The translations under genes were made by a program, and so were the position numbers. This document shows, in pieces, positions 11,301 to 26,300 of a DNA stretch of 64,000 nt. How positions within the stretch are numbered: position 1 is the first letter of the stretch; every line of letters starts with the position of its first letter. The stretch lies in the NCBI GenBank assembly GCA_944470555.2, contig OX104128.1, forward strand, positions 46,297,920 to 46,361,919, written 5' to 3'. This stretch comes from Heterobilharzia americana. Lineage: Eukaryota > Platyhelminthes > Trematoda > Strigeidida > Schistosomatidae. The notes below the pieces were generated by a model, which saw nothing but the letters and a program-made list of their open reading frames with translations, had not been told where the DNA came from and searched no databases.

Positions 11301-14300
11301 TTCTCGTTATATAGCATCGCTGTTGTGTTTAATTTTGGCTTGCGTTGCTGCAGTCGTTCAAATCGAATAGCATAACAAGTGTTATGAATCACAAAGAAAA
11401 ATTCTAGATGAAACATTTGATACAATGTTTGATCGTGGTGCACCTAATACAAATAGCTTTACTTATCTTATAACTCAGGGCTTATTTTGTGAACTGTATT
11501 TATCGTTTTCAATATTAGCCTTTTTAATAAACATATGAAACTAATTATCCTCAATTGCAACTCCATTCTTTTTCATACAATACAGTTTAACGTTCTGTCG
11601 TCATTGCGGTCCATATCAGAGACGCATATCCCAAACATACTTTTTCCTGTTGAAACGCTTTTATTGTGTTTTGAATACAATGAATTTCGTTCTCAGCCTG
11701 TCTGATTCTCTGAGATATCTTTTCCTATCGATAATTGTCAAACTGAAATGATCTTACTGTCACGTTTGGCTACGAGTAGGATGGTTTTATTCACCGTATT
11801 TTCTTTGAGGTTTAGTTAAAGGATAAGTCAGTCACTCTGATATGATAGTACTTTTCTCCTGTGGTGAAATGCTATAAATTTATAGCAGTCATAGTATCTA
11901 TTCTAAATCCTACTCATGCAAAAGTCAGGTTAAGGAAATGGGATGAATAGAAAAGTCGCATTAATTATACAGATGCTCATATGAAGCCTTTCTGCGAAAT
12001 GGTCGTATTTTCATTCAACATGGAACGTATTATTGCTATGTAATGATTTAAGTTGCTACATCAGCTCATAGAAATACAGAGTAACAAAAAGGACAAGGAA
12101 GTGGAAATCATGTAATTAAAAGTTATAGAAAGCTATACAAAAAGCGCGAGAATTGAAGAAAACAAAGAAATGTGATAGAACAGTTCAGATAATGACAATA
12201 TGTCGATATATATGCTATACTGAGACCATTTATCAGTCATATTACCCGAAGTCCCAAGCTACTGATTTCGGCTGTCGCATAGACTACATCATGAGTCTAT
12301 TTTTCTCCACACAACTAAAATCATCAGCCGTAGATTTCTATCCTATTGTAAGTTATACGTATGCTTGAGACTTAATCTCGTTGTTTTGATGCCGACAGGC
12401 GCTCGTATTTGATATGTTTCTTTTCTGTCCAGTTGTTTCTTTTAACGTAAAATGTGTGCTTTAACTGATGAAGCCTTATATGCCTCTGTTCATTTATCTT
12501 GATAAGTAACCTAATATTTGAGAATGAAGTGAACACTTGTCATAAGCATTACCATATGACCAAACAGTTATTCATGATGGTTCAGTTTGCTACGGCTCAT
12601 ATCAGCACATCTGGCGAGAAAGCGCTGAGACGAAAAAAACCAGTGAAGAAGAATCAGTCAAGAGGAGTAGAAAGTAGCGAAGAAAGAGAAAAGACGAGTA
12701 AAATACTGAGTTCGGTATGATGATTAACATAAGGATGATTTGTGGATACAACTGCACCAGTGAGATGGATTCTGGGCTATGCTACCTTGTCTATAACCAT
12801 GGGTTTACAATATCATGCGAACCCTAACCAGGTCTGCATTTTCCCACACAGCTCAGACCAGCAGTCAAAGATTTCATGCAGTGATTCCACGTTTTAATCT
12901 GGTCACGTCTAACCTTTTTTCAGCATCGACTTCACTTAACATTATTGGACATGGCAGACGATGACTAAGCATGCGTAACACATGACCCAGCTATCTCAAT
13001 GGATTGGGTTTCACAACTCCATCAACTAACTTTATTATTATCTACACCTAACTTCTGCATTATCAACGTGGTAGCACTACGACAGCCTATGCAACTAACG
13101 CAACGACGGTCAAGCACCCTAAGCTTTTTCATGTTCTTAACCTCGAATAACCATGTTTTACAACCATACATTGTAAGAGAAGTACATTGCAATGCACTCA
13201 ACCCTTAATCGATAATCGGATGTCACGGTGACGCCACAAATGGGGTAAGTTGGCGGAAGCCACTCGAGTTTATTGTATCCGAGCAGAGGTTTCTGTAGTC
13301 ATTGACCTACCAGTACTGATCCGGATTTCCAGACAAGTGAAGTGGTCAGTGTGCTAAACTACTTCACCCCCTATTATTAAACAGGGCATAAGTAAAGACC
13401 AGTCCTGAAGCAACATTTTGTATGCAGGTGTTGAGAAGCGAATCCCAAATATGCTCAGGTTGCCACTGAAGGTGTTTGGAAGACAGCCTCTTCAGCTGAC
13501 AGGACTATTTTGTCTGCATACTCTACATATACTAAGGATTCATCTGTGACAAGACCAATCTCCATAATGTCACAGTGAGGGGAAAACCTCCATAAGTACA
13601 TCCTATGACAATTAAAGGAGAATAGAGAGAGTGGACACCCTTAATGGACACCACTTGATGTATATGATTCACTTGATGACTGGCCATAATCTCTAACACG
13701 CCCACCACTATTCGAGTCAAGAACCCTCAACAAGTCAATGTACTTACCTGGGACCCTTTTCAATAACAGACTGCCGTCTTTTACTGAAAATGGAACCAAA
13801 TGCCACCTTCAGGTCGAGAAATGCAGCTACTGTCAGTCGGATGTAATAGTATCTGTGTCCCAGAACCTGGCATAGGGTGAAAACCTAGCCGATACACCCA
13901 CAACCAGGTCTGAAATCTGCATAGTTTTCTCGCACTTGCGGAGCCGAAGCTTCATTTGGTAGTTACAGAAACTGGAACATTGGGTGCTGTTCGCGGGACT
14001 GATTCCCTGGGGTTATCACATGAGGGCATCTCGTTTCTTAAAGATTGGGACAGCGAGTGATTGAGACCGGTTAGAAGTGATAGTATCTGACCGCCACAAT
14101 AGTTAATTTGAACAATAATTCTCGACCACCATCTTTAAATACCGCCGGTACTAGTGCGCCCAGCCCTGATGATTTTCCTCGTTTCAGGTTACCTGCAGTC
14201 TTTTCCACTTCTTTAAATGTTGGGAGCCCTATCTTGATATTTCATTCAGCATCTGGGTAGATAGCGGGTGACAGAGTAGTACTAGCTGGAGGCCATTTGG

Positions 14301-17300
14301 ACTGTTTCTCGAAGCGTTCCGCCCATCGTTCCAGTCATCTCACCTGCGAGTAAACCCCAGACCCATCCTTTCCCTACTATCGCCTTTCCGCTGCAGTTTC
14401 CTTAATAAGTCTAAATAACTCCAGTGTTACCTATCACCGCTGTCTTTCCACTTCTGTAACCTTCACTGTCCATCACTGTTCGCAGTCATTACGTAAACTT
14501 CTTGCCAATCTACACTTGAGTTGCTTCCGCTCTTCATGGTGTTTGGAGTCGGCGTTGATGGGTTCGCGTGCGTCCAATAATTCAAAAGAAGCTGCCAAGA
14601 CCCACTGGCCTCTTTTGATCACTCTCTAAGAATAGGCGATGATCTTTGCTGTTTTAACAGCCGACTGAAGATGGCACCAGGCCTCTCCTGATTATAAAAT
14701 CAATTTCTCGCTGAAAGTAATCTTACTGCTCTTATTATTGATCAGCACTTGAAATAGTCTTACTACTATTTAGACACAAACATACGAATGTTCGAACCAA
14801 CGGGTAGTCGCTGTCCAAACGTGTACTCCTGAAGTATCGGCAATCTTCCACCGACCCTCTTTTTGGTCTGTCTGTGTCCACCCCTGAGTTTAGTTCGGTC
14901 GACACCACTCCAAATAGCGCCTCTCTTTATATTTAAATTTCTTGCCGACCAGAAAAAGATGGATATGTAAACACATTTGTAGCAGGCGACCGCCGTTATC
15001 TGTTCGTTCGGCTGGGATTTCGAAAGTGCCACCTAAGTGCCTTTCTGTATGACTTAGTCTACCCATTTATGCATTGAAATCATCTGCTACAGCAACCACG
15101 TTTAAACGTTTGGCTTCCAGTAGGAGGAGGCTAGATAGTTTTCAGTAGGACAGATTCTTTACTTCTCCCCATCTGCACTCACTGAGTGCGTAATCAGAGA
15201 TTACAGAAAGACAGCGACAGGTTTCACCATTCTTTTGAGTCCTCTTTGTGTCATTCAGTCGGACAGAACATAGGCGACTGTCGTTTTAGATCCAGTTAAG
15301 CGGTGCATTTTCTACCTTAGCACCTAATTATGTACTTAAACCTGCGAAAACACGAAAGCAAGCCATCGAATCTCTATAAACTTGGAGAGTGAACTTTACA
15401 AAATCACCATATTGACCGCGTGAGGTTAAGTTAATAACTGCACTTGGTTCTTGTTTGTATGTCTCATAAGCGCAGCACACGTGCATAGTCTGATGTACTA
15501 GAGTTTTGGTTAGCGAAACTTGTTGACTGATTTAAGGGAGGGTGTAAACGTTGAAAGCTCTAATGTGTAGTTTGAAGTTTGGCTTCGGTAGACCAGTGAT
15601 GATGTTCTGTGAACTGAGATCGTTGTCGAGAGCTGCAGATCTGGGAGAAGTTGAAGGTAATATAAGAATAGGTATATTGACCGTGAAAGATTAGAAGTTA
15701 AAGATGTGCAAGGTAGACAGTGATCCGAACAAACTTGAGTGCTGACAGAGTTGTGAGGGTGGTTGACACTTCCCAACTGCATGCACCTTGGGTGACTCGT
15801 TCTTCTTCAAGTATCTGATAAAGAAACGTTGGTAAGTGACGATAGAGCCCAACGAACATATTCTTGAGGTAGGTCACACCTGGCTTTTTTTCAGAAGTTT
15901 ATCAGTGTTAAATCCGATTATAGACCCATATCGCGGGGTAGGGTTACAGTGCTATTTTTACTTCCAACCTTTTCTTACCCCTCTTCCAATTGGGAAGGCA
16001 GCGTCAGCAGGGCACTGTTGGTCATCCATGAAAAACATCTTACTAGTTTCACGTCCCCATCCAGCCAGCAATTCGACTTCACTGCCAGACCCTCATCATA
16101 GCGTAGTGATTTACAAAATAATGGTAACTAACTGACCTTTCTAGCATGGTAGAACCTTGCGGGAACAAGCCAGTTGGGTGACTGCCCAACCACCACTTCT
16201 AGGTATCAGCTATCGTTTGGTAAGCACTTGAGATAATTTATTACAGTCGATAAAAAATGATGCCATTCTTCAGGCACCAGAACGTCTTGAAACACCAACA
16301 TATTCCTTAGAAGATTTAAACTATGAGAAATATAGTTGTAGGCTAACTGAGTTACTCTTAAGATTCAGCTACATTACCCATCAACGTAACTAAAATCGCA
16401 ATATTTGCAACATTTTAGTTTATTAATTTCGTTTACGGAGGTCAGTATGATGTATTCATGTGCAAACAAGATACCTTATTTGTTGTTAGCCGTAACTACG
16501 TCTCCTCTGAGGTACTCAAGATATATCACAGATTTATGAAGTTGTTAACTTGTAAATTTTACTTCATTCGAGAGGATTGATTCTAAATCATATTAGAATA
16601 TCAGTCTGAAGTTTGAAATTCGTAGTTATCAGTTTTAACAGTTTTCGTAATGCGTTGTTGAAATCATAAAAAGTTTTTCATTTCTCATGTGTTACTGGCA
16701 TAAGAAATAATCTTTACAGTTTTAACTAATAATTGTGTTTGTCTATTACTTCCAGGTTCAGTCTAATTCATGTGGATCTGTGAAGTACAAGGGACCGGCT
16801 GATGCTTTCCGTCAGTTGTATCGTGAAGGTGGATTTCGGAGTATTTTTAAGGGAACAGCTGCCACACTTTTACGAGGTATGGTTACTAATAAGTGTCAAT
16901 TCATATAGTCTCAGGTACCATGCATATTCTAACTTATGTAACGTAATACGAAACAAACCTTAAGTTTGTTGTGCTTGATAATCTTAAATATTAGTTTAGG
17001 TGGAATTTTTACCTTATGCTCGTGGGATCATTATTATTATTATCCGTGGTGAAAACTATTGTCACAAAAATTAGTTCCCCACAAACTACTTTACTGAATA
17101 GCAGTCGAGTGATGATTGATTATTAACTTTAGATAGACTTATCGGATTTCTAATGGAAATTTGTTGGTTTTAGCGGCAAACTAGGTAGGAGTACCGACGG
17201 ATGCTTCTAATGACTTGATGGTCAGATTATGGCGCTCATTGGTTAGTGTGAAAGGATGAGCTATTAGGTCTCCGGTTTCAACTCAATGGACGTGAAGATC

Positions 17301-20300
17301 GAAGCAGATGCAGCTTGCACCTTAAATTTAACTGAGAAGTTTCAGAAATGAGATACAGCGGAAGTTTGGTGCTCTTTGTTTTTAGAGTATCTCTACGTGG
17401 TCCTGACCGATGGTAAAAAGTGTTTTTAGCGTAGTCTCATTTTTCCTAGTAAGATCTGTAACCACACTTTACTTTGTTTCATCAGATCTTTATTTAATAT
17501 CACCTTTTCCAGTGTAATGGGGGCTACATATAAGAATGCATATGAGTAGTTTATATAACGTCGAAATTGCTAACGATCGACTAGTAAGGAATCAGACACC
17601 AAGAATGGACAATATTGGACGGAAATATGATGCGTATTAACCATGTGGAATGATATGAACAGGAGATTATTCACAAATGGATAAATTACTGTTAGGTTCA
17701 GTGATTTTACCACTATCAATTGTACTTTTTCAGTAAAAAAAATTTCAGCTGTTTCACTGGACTTCTCTTCATCAGAACTTTATTTTGCATAAAAGTGGAA
17801 TTCTTGTCATCTGATTTGCATATGTATAAAAATAAAGTGAGTACTATCGACGTGAAAGTTCAAATTGAATAGTCGTATACTATCTACAGTTTTACGAAGT
17901 AACTTTTAGTTCCTAGCAAGCGCCTACAGATTAGTGAATTATGGCCTTCGACACCTTAAATAAGGGCTGAACCTGTGACTTGCTTGTTGGATTTAGTGTA
18001 TAATCCAATCCAAAACCATAATTTTCTCGCAACTGGAATATATAAGCGTAAGTAAGGGTTGGACTGTAAACATATTCCTGTACTATTATCACGCCGTATT
18101 TTTTTTAATGTTAATTGATCGATTTTGTAGTCTTATTTTGTTACTTGTTCCCTGTATTGGTTGATTAGGTTGTGAACTTTGTCATTCATCTCTGTTCCCA
18201 TATATATGTATTGATGTTTAGATGTGAAAGATATTTGGTGTCGATTTTACCATTGGATGACTTATGCTGGACACTGATAGCTTACTGTACAAAATTTTAA
18301 ATTTTGTGCCTATGTGGAAGATTTAGAGCACATGGAATGAATTCGATTCACTCCATAATGTTGATTGTTCTTGCTTTGCAAAACCTCGATTCTTGTAAAC
18401 AGTGCTATTATGGAAATGGTAAGAATATCAACACCATGTGAGAGTTGCTTACAACTGCATTGCGATGTGTTCAATGGGATGCAAAGTTATCAAAATCACC
18501 AACATATACTGCTCTCAGTTTCTTATCTGATAGTTGCTACATGGGTGTGGAGTTTAGGCTTGCCTATCGCAATAACAGAGCTCCGAGCTTGATTGAAATA
18601 TTGTTGTCTGAGGTTTTGTCATGCTAGGAAGAACCGTCAGACAGTTATAAGACTAAAAGCTGTTGCGGTAATAGTGTGGACGTATTATGTTAAGGGGGGT
18701 TTGGGAGGGCGAAGTCGTACTGGTGGCTGTATGGGGTTTCTTGCAGGTGTCCAGCATTTCATCCTATTGCAAATGGAACTGAGAAAATGACCGTAAAAGA
18801 CACCACACTCCTCCCTGCCTTTTTTTCTTGCCCAGGCGGTATAAGTTCTTCTTTTCCAGATATAGCAAAATCAAATATTATTCCGAAATTTCTCAAAAGG
18901 CTGTGTATAAATATCCTCAAGCAAATGTCCCTTGCTTTTTGCGTACATGCACCACTGTTACCAATCGCTTTTCTCGTTCACGTACCATGAAAAATAAGTT
19001 CTACTCTGTTAACAGGTACTAACCATTCGCACGCTTCCAGTAGCATACGATACCCAACTGCTCATAGCTTACCTACCTCACGTTCATCTCCTCCGTTACC
19101 TTTACTCCCTGATACCAATGAAGCTGTCAAACTATACCAACCGAGATAGCTTGGACATTTGTCGCATATGCTGAGGTACCGCCTTTCTCGACGCGCCATG
19201 TCAGCCGAAGACTTGGTTTAGAAGGGGGTTTAAAGTAGGCATACCAAAACGTAGCACCAGTCCATGAAGTTTTCAACTGTTGGTCTCAACCGTGTGGGGA
19301 GGAGTCGAGTTCTTGGAAAGATGGGAATTGATGGTTTGTGACTTTTGGATGTAGCTCAGAACCGGTCACAGTAGAAGAGATGTATGCACTCCTCTCCACT
19401 TTCGTTGACCATTTATTTATTCTCTCGACTCATACTTTTTTGACCTAAAAGTCACTTTCTACGTATTTCTTTTTTGGGGACTTGTAAACCATTGGCTTAT
19501 GCATTTAACTCTCGACCGGTGTAACATGGGTTCGAACGCCGCTCCACCTGCCTAAGTTCGGGCAGCCAGGTAGTATCATCAGCCTTCATACAGTAGGTGT
19601 GGCTCACTGCCTACTACACGAATGTGCTGGAGGTTGGTGAATGTATTTCGATTTCATTATTTAGTTCTTCTTCGCATACTGCTATAAAGTATGGCAACTT
19701 AAACTGATGCACTTCAATGGCAGGTATCTAAATTAATTTGTCTGTTTAGTGTCTCTCATTCTTTAGAAACCACTTATTAAAGCACTGGAGAACAATTTTT
19801 TCGGTGACCTCATTTCTTTCTACATAAAATCACCCTAATTACACTGCATTTGAATATAATCGGCACCGAGCTCCAAATGCAGTTCTTGCGTTTGGTAACG
19901 TAACAGCTAAGCGTATCCGCAACCCTAAACTCATGCTTTTTGGAAAAGATGAATCTTCCTCTCTCAACATTGGTGTTGCAGACCGGACTACTGAGCTATC
20001 TGTATACAAATCGCCATTACGCTCACGAAACGGTCATTTGATTGTAGATAATGTAAAACATTCTTATGTTAAGCAAGCCGCTTTCCTCACGCATTCCTGT
20101 TCTTAGTCGACTCCATTTGAAATTTGAAGCTTAACTTTTGAGGATATTTTCTCTATGTTTATATCATATCACAACTTTATTATTGTGTCTTCTGTTTTTG
20201 TTTATTGATTTTGTTACTACACTTGACAGCTGTGCGTATGTTTTAATGTTACAGGAATTCAGTAATTAGTGTTAAAAACTTTGTTTACAGGTTATATTCG

Positions 20301-23300
20301 TAATTAGAGTAGCTAGCCAGTAAACTTAATTTTTTTTATACTACCCTTTGGGTAGGTTTTGCATTAATATAGAGAATATCGGCGATTGTGAGAATGCAAA
20401 TTGGTAATCAAAATAGATATACATTGTACAATTTTGAAAATGGAAAAAATTGGTTTTATTTATCAATCAGTTAGTGCTAAGCTGTAGACTGTGATGCTAC
20501 ATTATTTAATAATGAAGCCAAAATAAATGCTTGAATTTTGTATACTCTTACTGTTTAATTACCGTAATATAAGAGGAGTTTTTTATTGCTTGCTTTAGAG
20601 ACTAGCCTGTTAGCTTTTAGTGATATCGAGAAAAGGCTTCATAGTACCGAAACTTGGTTTCTTACATTTATTTACTCATAATTTACCCGTATTCCTTTGT
20701 TTGGCATTGAGTTGCTATCAGCAGTTCTTTATTCCATTTTCAAAAAATAAATATCAGTGGTTTTTGAGCGGAGTAGATCCTATAAACAATTTTGTTGGTT
20801 TACTGTAGATGTTCCCGCATCTGGAGTGTATTTTCTCAGTTATGAATGGATAAAGGAAATACTGAAAAATCCATACTCGAAGTAAGCACTTTCCGTAATG
20901 TAAATTCAAAATGTTATAAAATTGTGCGTTGTAATAAGGTGTACTTATAGGCAGCAAGATCACACTATTCGTTATTTACGTGATTTACTAGTTTTGGATC
21001 AGAATCGATCTCATTGGCTTAGACGCTGTGAACATTATTTTCATTCTAATCGTCATTATTTGTTTTGCCATCCTTTACTCTCTTCATATAACTTTGCAAA
21101 TCTTGGTTATATTTTATCTACTTCCTTGTTTTTTTATCTTCTTACGTTCTGTCTAAATGTGCTGATGTGAAGTTTAACGACTACTCATGAGGTTGAGGAT
21201 TGCTGTCACATTCAGATAAATGCATACTTGACGTTCTCATCGTCCAGTCGAGCACATATAGGTTTCACTGCTACCTGTTTCCTTCGACCAGTAAGGCCTA
21301 GGCATACACGTGCTCGTACTGATGTGTAATCGGAGTCCAATTATGTACTGCAGAAAAAGCGGCAATCCTCTACCGATCCTCTCCGACGATGGCTTGTAAC
21401 AGTATGATTAGTCTATCGTTGGTTTGATGCTGGTGGACGCCATGTAGACAGTGTCTTCGTATGCTTGAAGTTCATACTGACCAGAAACAAGTGATTGCTG
21501 GAACAAATTTACAACAGATGATCACCGTTTTCGGCTTGTTGGTATGGTATTCCGTAGATACCTAGCCGATACCTCCTTTGGCGTTAAAGTCGCCTAATAT
21601 TATGACCATATCTTGAAAGTTTTGCTTTCTGTAACAAAATTGAGGGGTTTTGATAGAATTAGTTCTTTGTATCATCCGAACTGCAGTCGGTGGGTGCATA
21701 GGTGGATATTATGAATAGGCTATGAATAGGCAAGCTCCGCGACCCTTCTTGGTTCTTACAGATCAATTCAGTCGGACAGCATATTGGCGGCTGTTGACCG
21801 ATATCCAGTTGAAAAGTACACTTTTTGCTCAGGGGCTTAATGCTATGCTGCCAGCAAGTCCACTAGAGCTAGGCATTGAATCTCCGGAAACTCGTAAAAT
21901 GAATTTGTTAGATTCACCGCGTTGGTCAGATGAAATCAAGTGAATGATCGAACTCGGATCCTGTATACGTGTCTCAGAGACACGGCGTACATCCATGACT
22001 GGAGATTCCAGAGATGCCCGCTGTCCGATTAGGCATCGGTTCTGAACGTTGAAAGCTCCAGTGTAGAACTGAGCGGGATTTTAGAAGACTAGAAATAGTG
22101 TTTCGCTGGCTTGTATCGTTGGCAATGGTTTCCGAGTGAGAGGTTTAATATTGGTACCTCCCTAGGGACGGCAAGGGAGGATACAAAGTTAAGGACGGTA
22201 AGTTATACTCTAAACGGTTTTGTCTACTACTTGAAACGCGCGGGCGGTTGAAAGTCTCCGGCTGCCCACACTGTGGAAGGCTAGTTCTCTTTGATTTCCC
22301 TGAAAAAAGGGAGCATCTGCTTGAGGTCGGTCACACAGCTTCTTTTAGTAGCTTGAAATTTATGTTAGTTTCGAATCCAACTACGAACGCTTATCGCCAC
22401 CAGCGGTATGTCGCGGGGTAGATTAGACTATGGTATATTTAGTGCCAACCTTTTCTTCAGGGTGTCACTGCTGGTCATCCGCAAGAAACACTCACTGCTG
22501 TCATAACTTCATCCAGCCAGGAGTACGACTTCCTTCCCCCAGATCCCCATCATGGTGTTGTAATTTACTGTGTAACGGTAACTGCTTTTCGTCTCACCAC
22601 TATCCGAATGACATTTCTAGCATGGTACGACCTTGTGGAAACATGCCCGTAGGGTCATTTTAATCTGCAAGCCCGACCACCACGTCAAGGTAACAACTAT
22701 CGATCGGTAACTATTAGTAGACATTTGATCTTGAATTATTTTTACTGGCCAGATATTCACTTTTCAGCATAGTGTTACCCACCATCTCTCAGGCTTGTCT
22801 CACACCAACCGGGAGCTGGCATTTCTATATGTATGTGGCTTAAAATATCAAACATTATTTTGTGCTGCTCTTATAATATCACCCTAAAATGTCTATTGTA
22901 GTATTCCTACTGCTGTTATCATTTCGCACCAAAGTAGGCTATAACCAGGTTCATGAAACACCTGTCCCAACCATATGAATGTAAAAAAGCAGACAACCAT
23001 GTCAACTGATTCACATCCACTTAACAATATTGCTCATTCAGTGTTTCTTGTATACACAAGGGATCCTTCTTAGAAATCAACGGTCAAATAAAAAGAATAA
23101 ATACCATCGCCCAACAAGATTCAAAGTCAAGACATTGGATGGGATATCATCTTAATCTCTTATGTAAAAAACTAGGAAGCTTTCTGTAGTTTGATAAGCT
23201 TGACGCTTTGAGAGACTTCTGCAGAACTGACAAATCAGTGCAACCTTATGATGTTCATCTAAATGTTATTTTCTGTTATAGGAGTTTTCTCTCTATCACA

Positions 23301-26300
23301 ATCTTTCCCAATCTTCACTTCGTTTTCCTAAGCATTCCTCTTACAACTGTGTCATTCTATTGGGGTCAGTATATGTTGCCTTATTTTTAGACAAATAAGA
23401 TCCTCTCGATTTCTCATGCTGCTCTTTTCTGTCCAAAATGACTATTATCTTAGCTGTTGTAAATACTAAAAATTATTGTTCTGATGAGATGATTGATTAA
23501 AAATCATTACATTTCGCACTCGCAGCGTAGAATTTTTCAACTGCATTGTTTATTTTAGGATGTTAACAGATGTTTCTATTGAAGAAGGTCACTGCAATCA
23601 GCCAACTTCTAATTTTCATTGTTTTGACAATTAACTGACAATATATCGGTCTGAGAGAGTCGGCAGGAAGCCGTGGACTTAGTTTCCGTGCTTGCTGGAA
23701 CTGATCGGTAAGGCGTACCTGCAACCTCGACAGTACCGCTGTTCACTCAGAGATTTGAACCTGCGTCGCTCAGTGTTGCAGTGAGTGACCAATCAATGAG
23801 AAGATATGTCTTTGCATTGTATGTCTTTACAGTTTCTGAACACATGTCATTGCTGTTTTCCTCATCAGGTGATAATTTTTTTGGGAAAACAGTCTTAGTG
23901 GCTTCATAGACTCTCTTTAATTCCATTATGGGTAGTGAATATGATATTATCTCATATCCTTTTAGTCCCTGTTATAGGCTTCTCGGTCTGCCTTTGTCTT
24001 GTAGTTCTTTAATGTTGCTCACTTCCTTTTTCCGACAAGTAGTGTGACTCAGCCTTGTACATGAATCTATACTAGGTTAATTTGCATTATTATTAATATT
24101 TTCCGGTTGTTGTTGGTGGTGATTACCGTCCTCTGTTCTGTAAGGCAGAGCATTATAGATGTTATGCATTCTATGTTATTGCAAAAAACATTTTCGTTTT
24201 TATCACCTTAACAGAAATAATGAGTTGGGTGTTGGGAAGACGCTATTCGCTGGAGGAATGGCAGGTGTCTTCAACTGGATGGTGGCTATTCCTCCTGATG
24301 TCTTAAAATCCCGTTTACAGAGTGGTAAGCCTTGCCTTGAATAATGTTTATGTTCCATTCGTTACTAGAATATATTTTGACGCCACTGAAGTAACTCTTA
24401 GCTAAGAAGTAAACTACATTGAAATTTTACTGTGTTTATGTTTCGACCAACTTTAATTTTCATTGACATCTTACTATCTTGTGTTACTTATGTCTACAAG
24501 TGGTTATCACATAATGTAAATCAGTTTGCAGGTAACAGATCATTTAATTCGTGGGACTGATAGACAGGATCAACATAAGACCAGACACTACGGCGTAACT
24601 TTCAATTCTAGACTATGTCACACGGACCCCAACCAGAAAATTTACATTCCCCTACACACCTCAGATCAGCAGTTGAGAATCTCATGTACTGATGCCGTGT
24701 TTCAGTTTGATCGTAAGGTATTAAGTGAATTGCACGTGCACTTTTGCTTTCTGTGTTAGCTTGTTAATATAATTGAAAGACATTGTCATAAATAGCGCTC
24801 AAATTCAATCATAAGCTCATTAGTAACTTGTACATCTAGTTTAGATTCCGCAGTCTGTAACCATACATCTACCCTTTTTCACCTTCATTTTGGCAGTGAG
24901 GCCTAAATAGTAGATTTTACTAGGTGATTTTGATGAAGATCTATGTGCGAGATGTTGAATGTTTATCTGAAATGAGAAATTTAGCCAATCAGTTATCCAA
25001 ATTCGTCAACTATGTTCATTCTGTTGTAACATGTAACTGTCTATCGACAGTGTTGACATTCAATGAAAGTAATCTACTTTCATTGGTAAATGTAGTGATT
25101 TGAATGTGTTAACCTTACTTTTTGTTTACTCTTTAGTCTAGAATATTGGTCAGTGTTTTAAGCGATGCTATTACAGAAATTTAAACAAATTGAATGAACT
25201 ACTAGGCATATCTGTTTCTGAAGTTGGTAAGTAGAATAGTTTATCCGGTGTGAATCTGAGTCTTACCTCAAGATCTCATTGTGTGCGGAATATTGTCCAG
25301 AAAGAAAATATCTGCGAATCTAGGTATTTTCACCACAGTTCCCTATCGATTAACCTAACAGCTGCATAATGTGCTTTGTTGGATTTCATTTAGCATATAA
25401 ACATTTTAGTTTTACGTCATATGTATGATGTAATTGCATCTTATTTTCATCTGTTTATAATCGATGTAAATTACTGTTTCGTTATTGTTTTCATGTTGTA
25501 ATGATTAAGTTTAAACAATGACTTTAAAATATCGAATAGTTTAGCATAAATTCAGATTGATAATTTATAACTTCCTTGTCATTTATAATTGTATGTAATA
25601 ATTTCTGACTAACTACATTATATATATCATAATGCTCAAGCACAAGACTTAGGTTAGACAGATGGGACTACAATAAAGTATACTTTCCTGCTGATCGACT
25701 ATCAAATGTTTCTTTGGCAATGACACTGACATGTATCAGTGTCGAAATTTTGTCATTAGGGCTAGATGTACCTTAACTAAGTGATGGATTCAACTTCGTC
25801 AGTCATTTCTTTTCCTAACTCTAGAGTAGGTTGCAGAACAGACCACTCCTAGAACATCTCTAAATCCAATATTTGACCTTCGCATCCAAAAAATGCTGCA
25901 TCCTTCCAGCATCTTTGCTCGGCAGCAACATGTAGTCTGTGTATTCTATTTCGATCAAACATTTCATAAAATAATAGTCCTTGAGAAATCGAAGGTAAGC
26001 AGCATGTTTCATATCAGTACATATAAAGCAAAGTTGAATGGGAATATTCTTACAGATATAACTGGAACGATAGTTATCATCTACAAAATAAATATCTGTG
26101 ATTTGCACTTGAAAATCTTACCTCATGCTTTCAAACTTCAGGAATTGTCAGCCTTTTAGCTTATCTTACCATCGCATCAATGTAGCTTATTTATGTATTT
26201 CATTGAATTAGATATTTTTAGCAGGACAAGTTGATGTTGGATATTGAAACATTGAGATTACTCGTAACGTGTTTTTATCATGAAGTTAAATCTTTACTCT

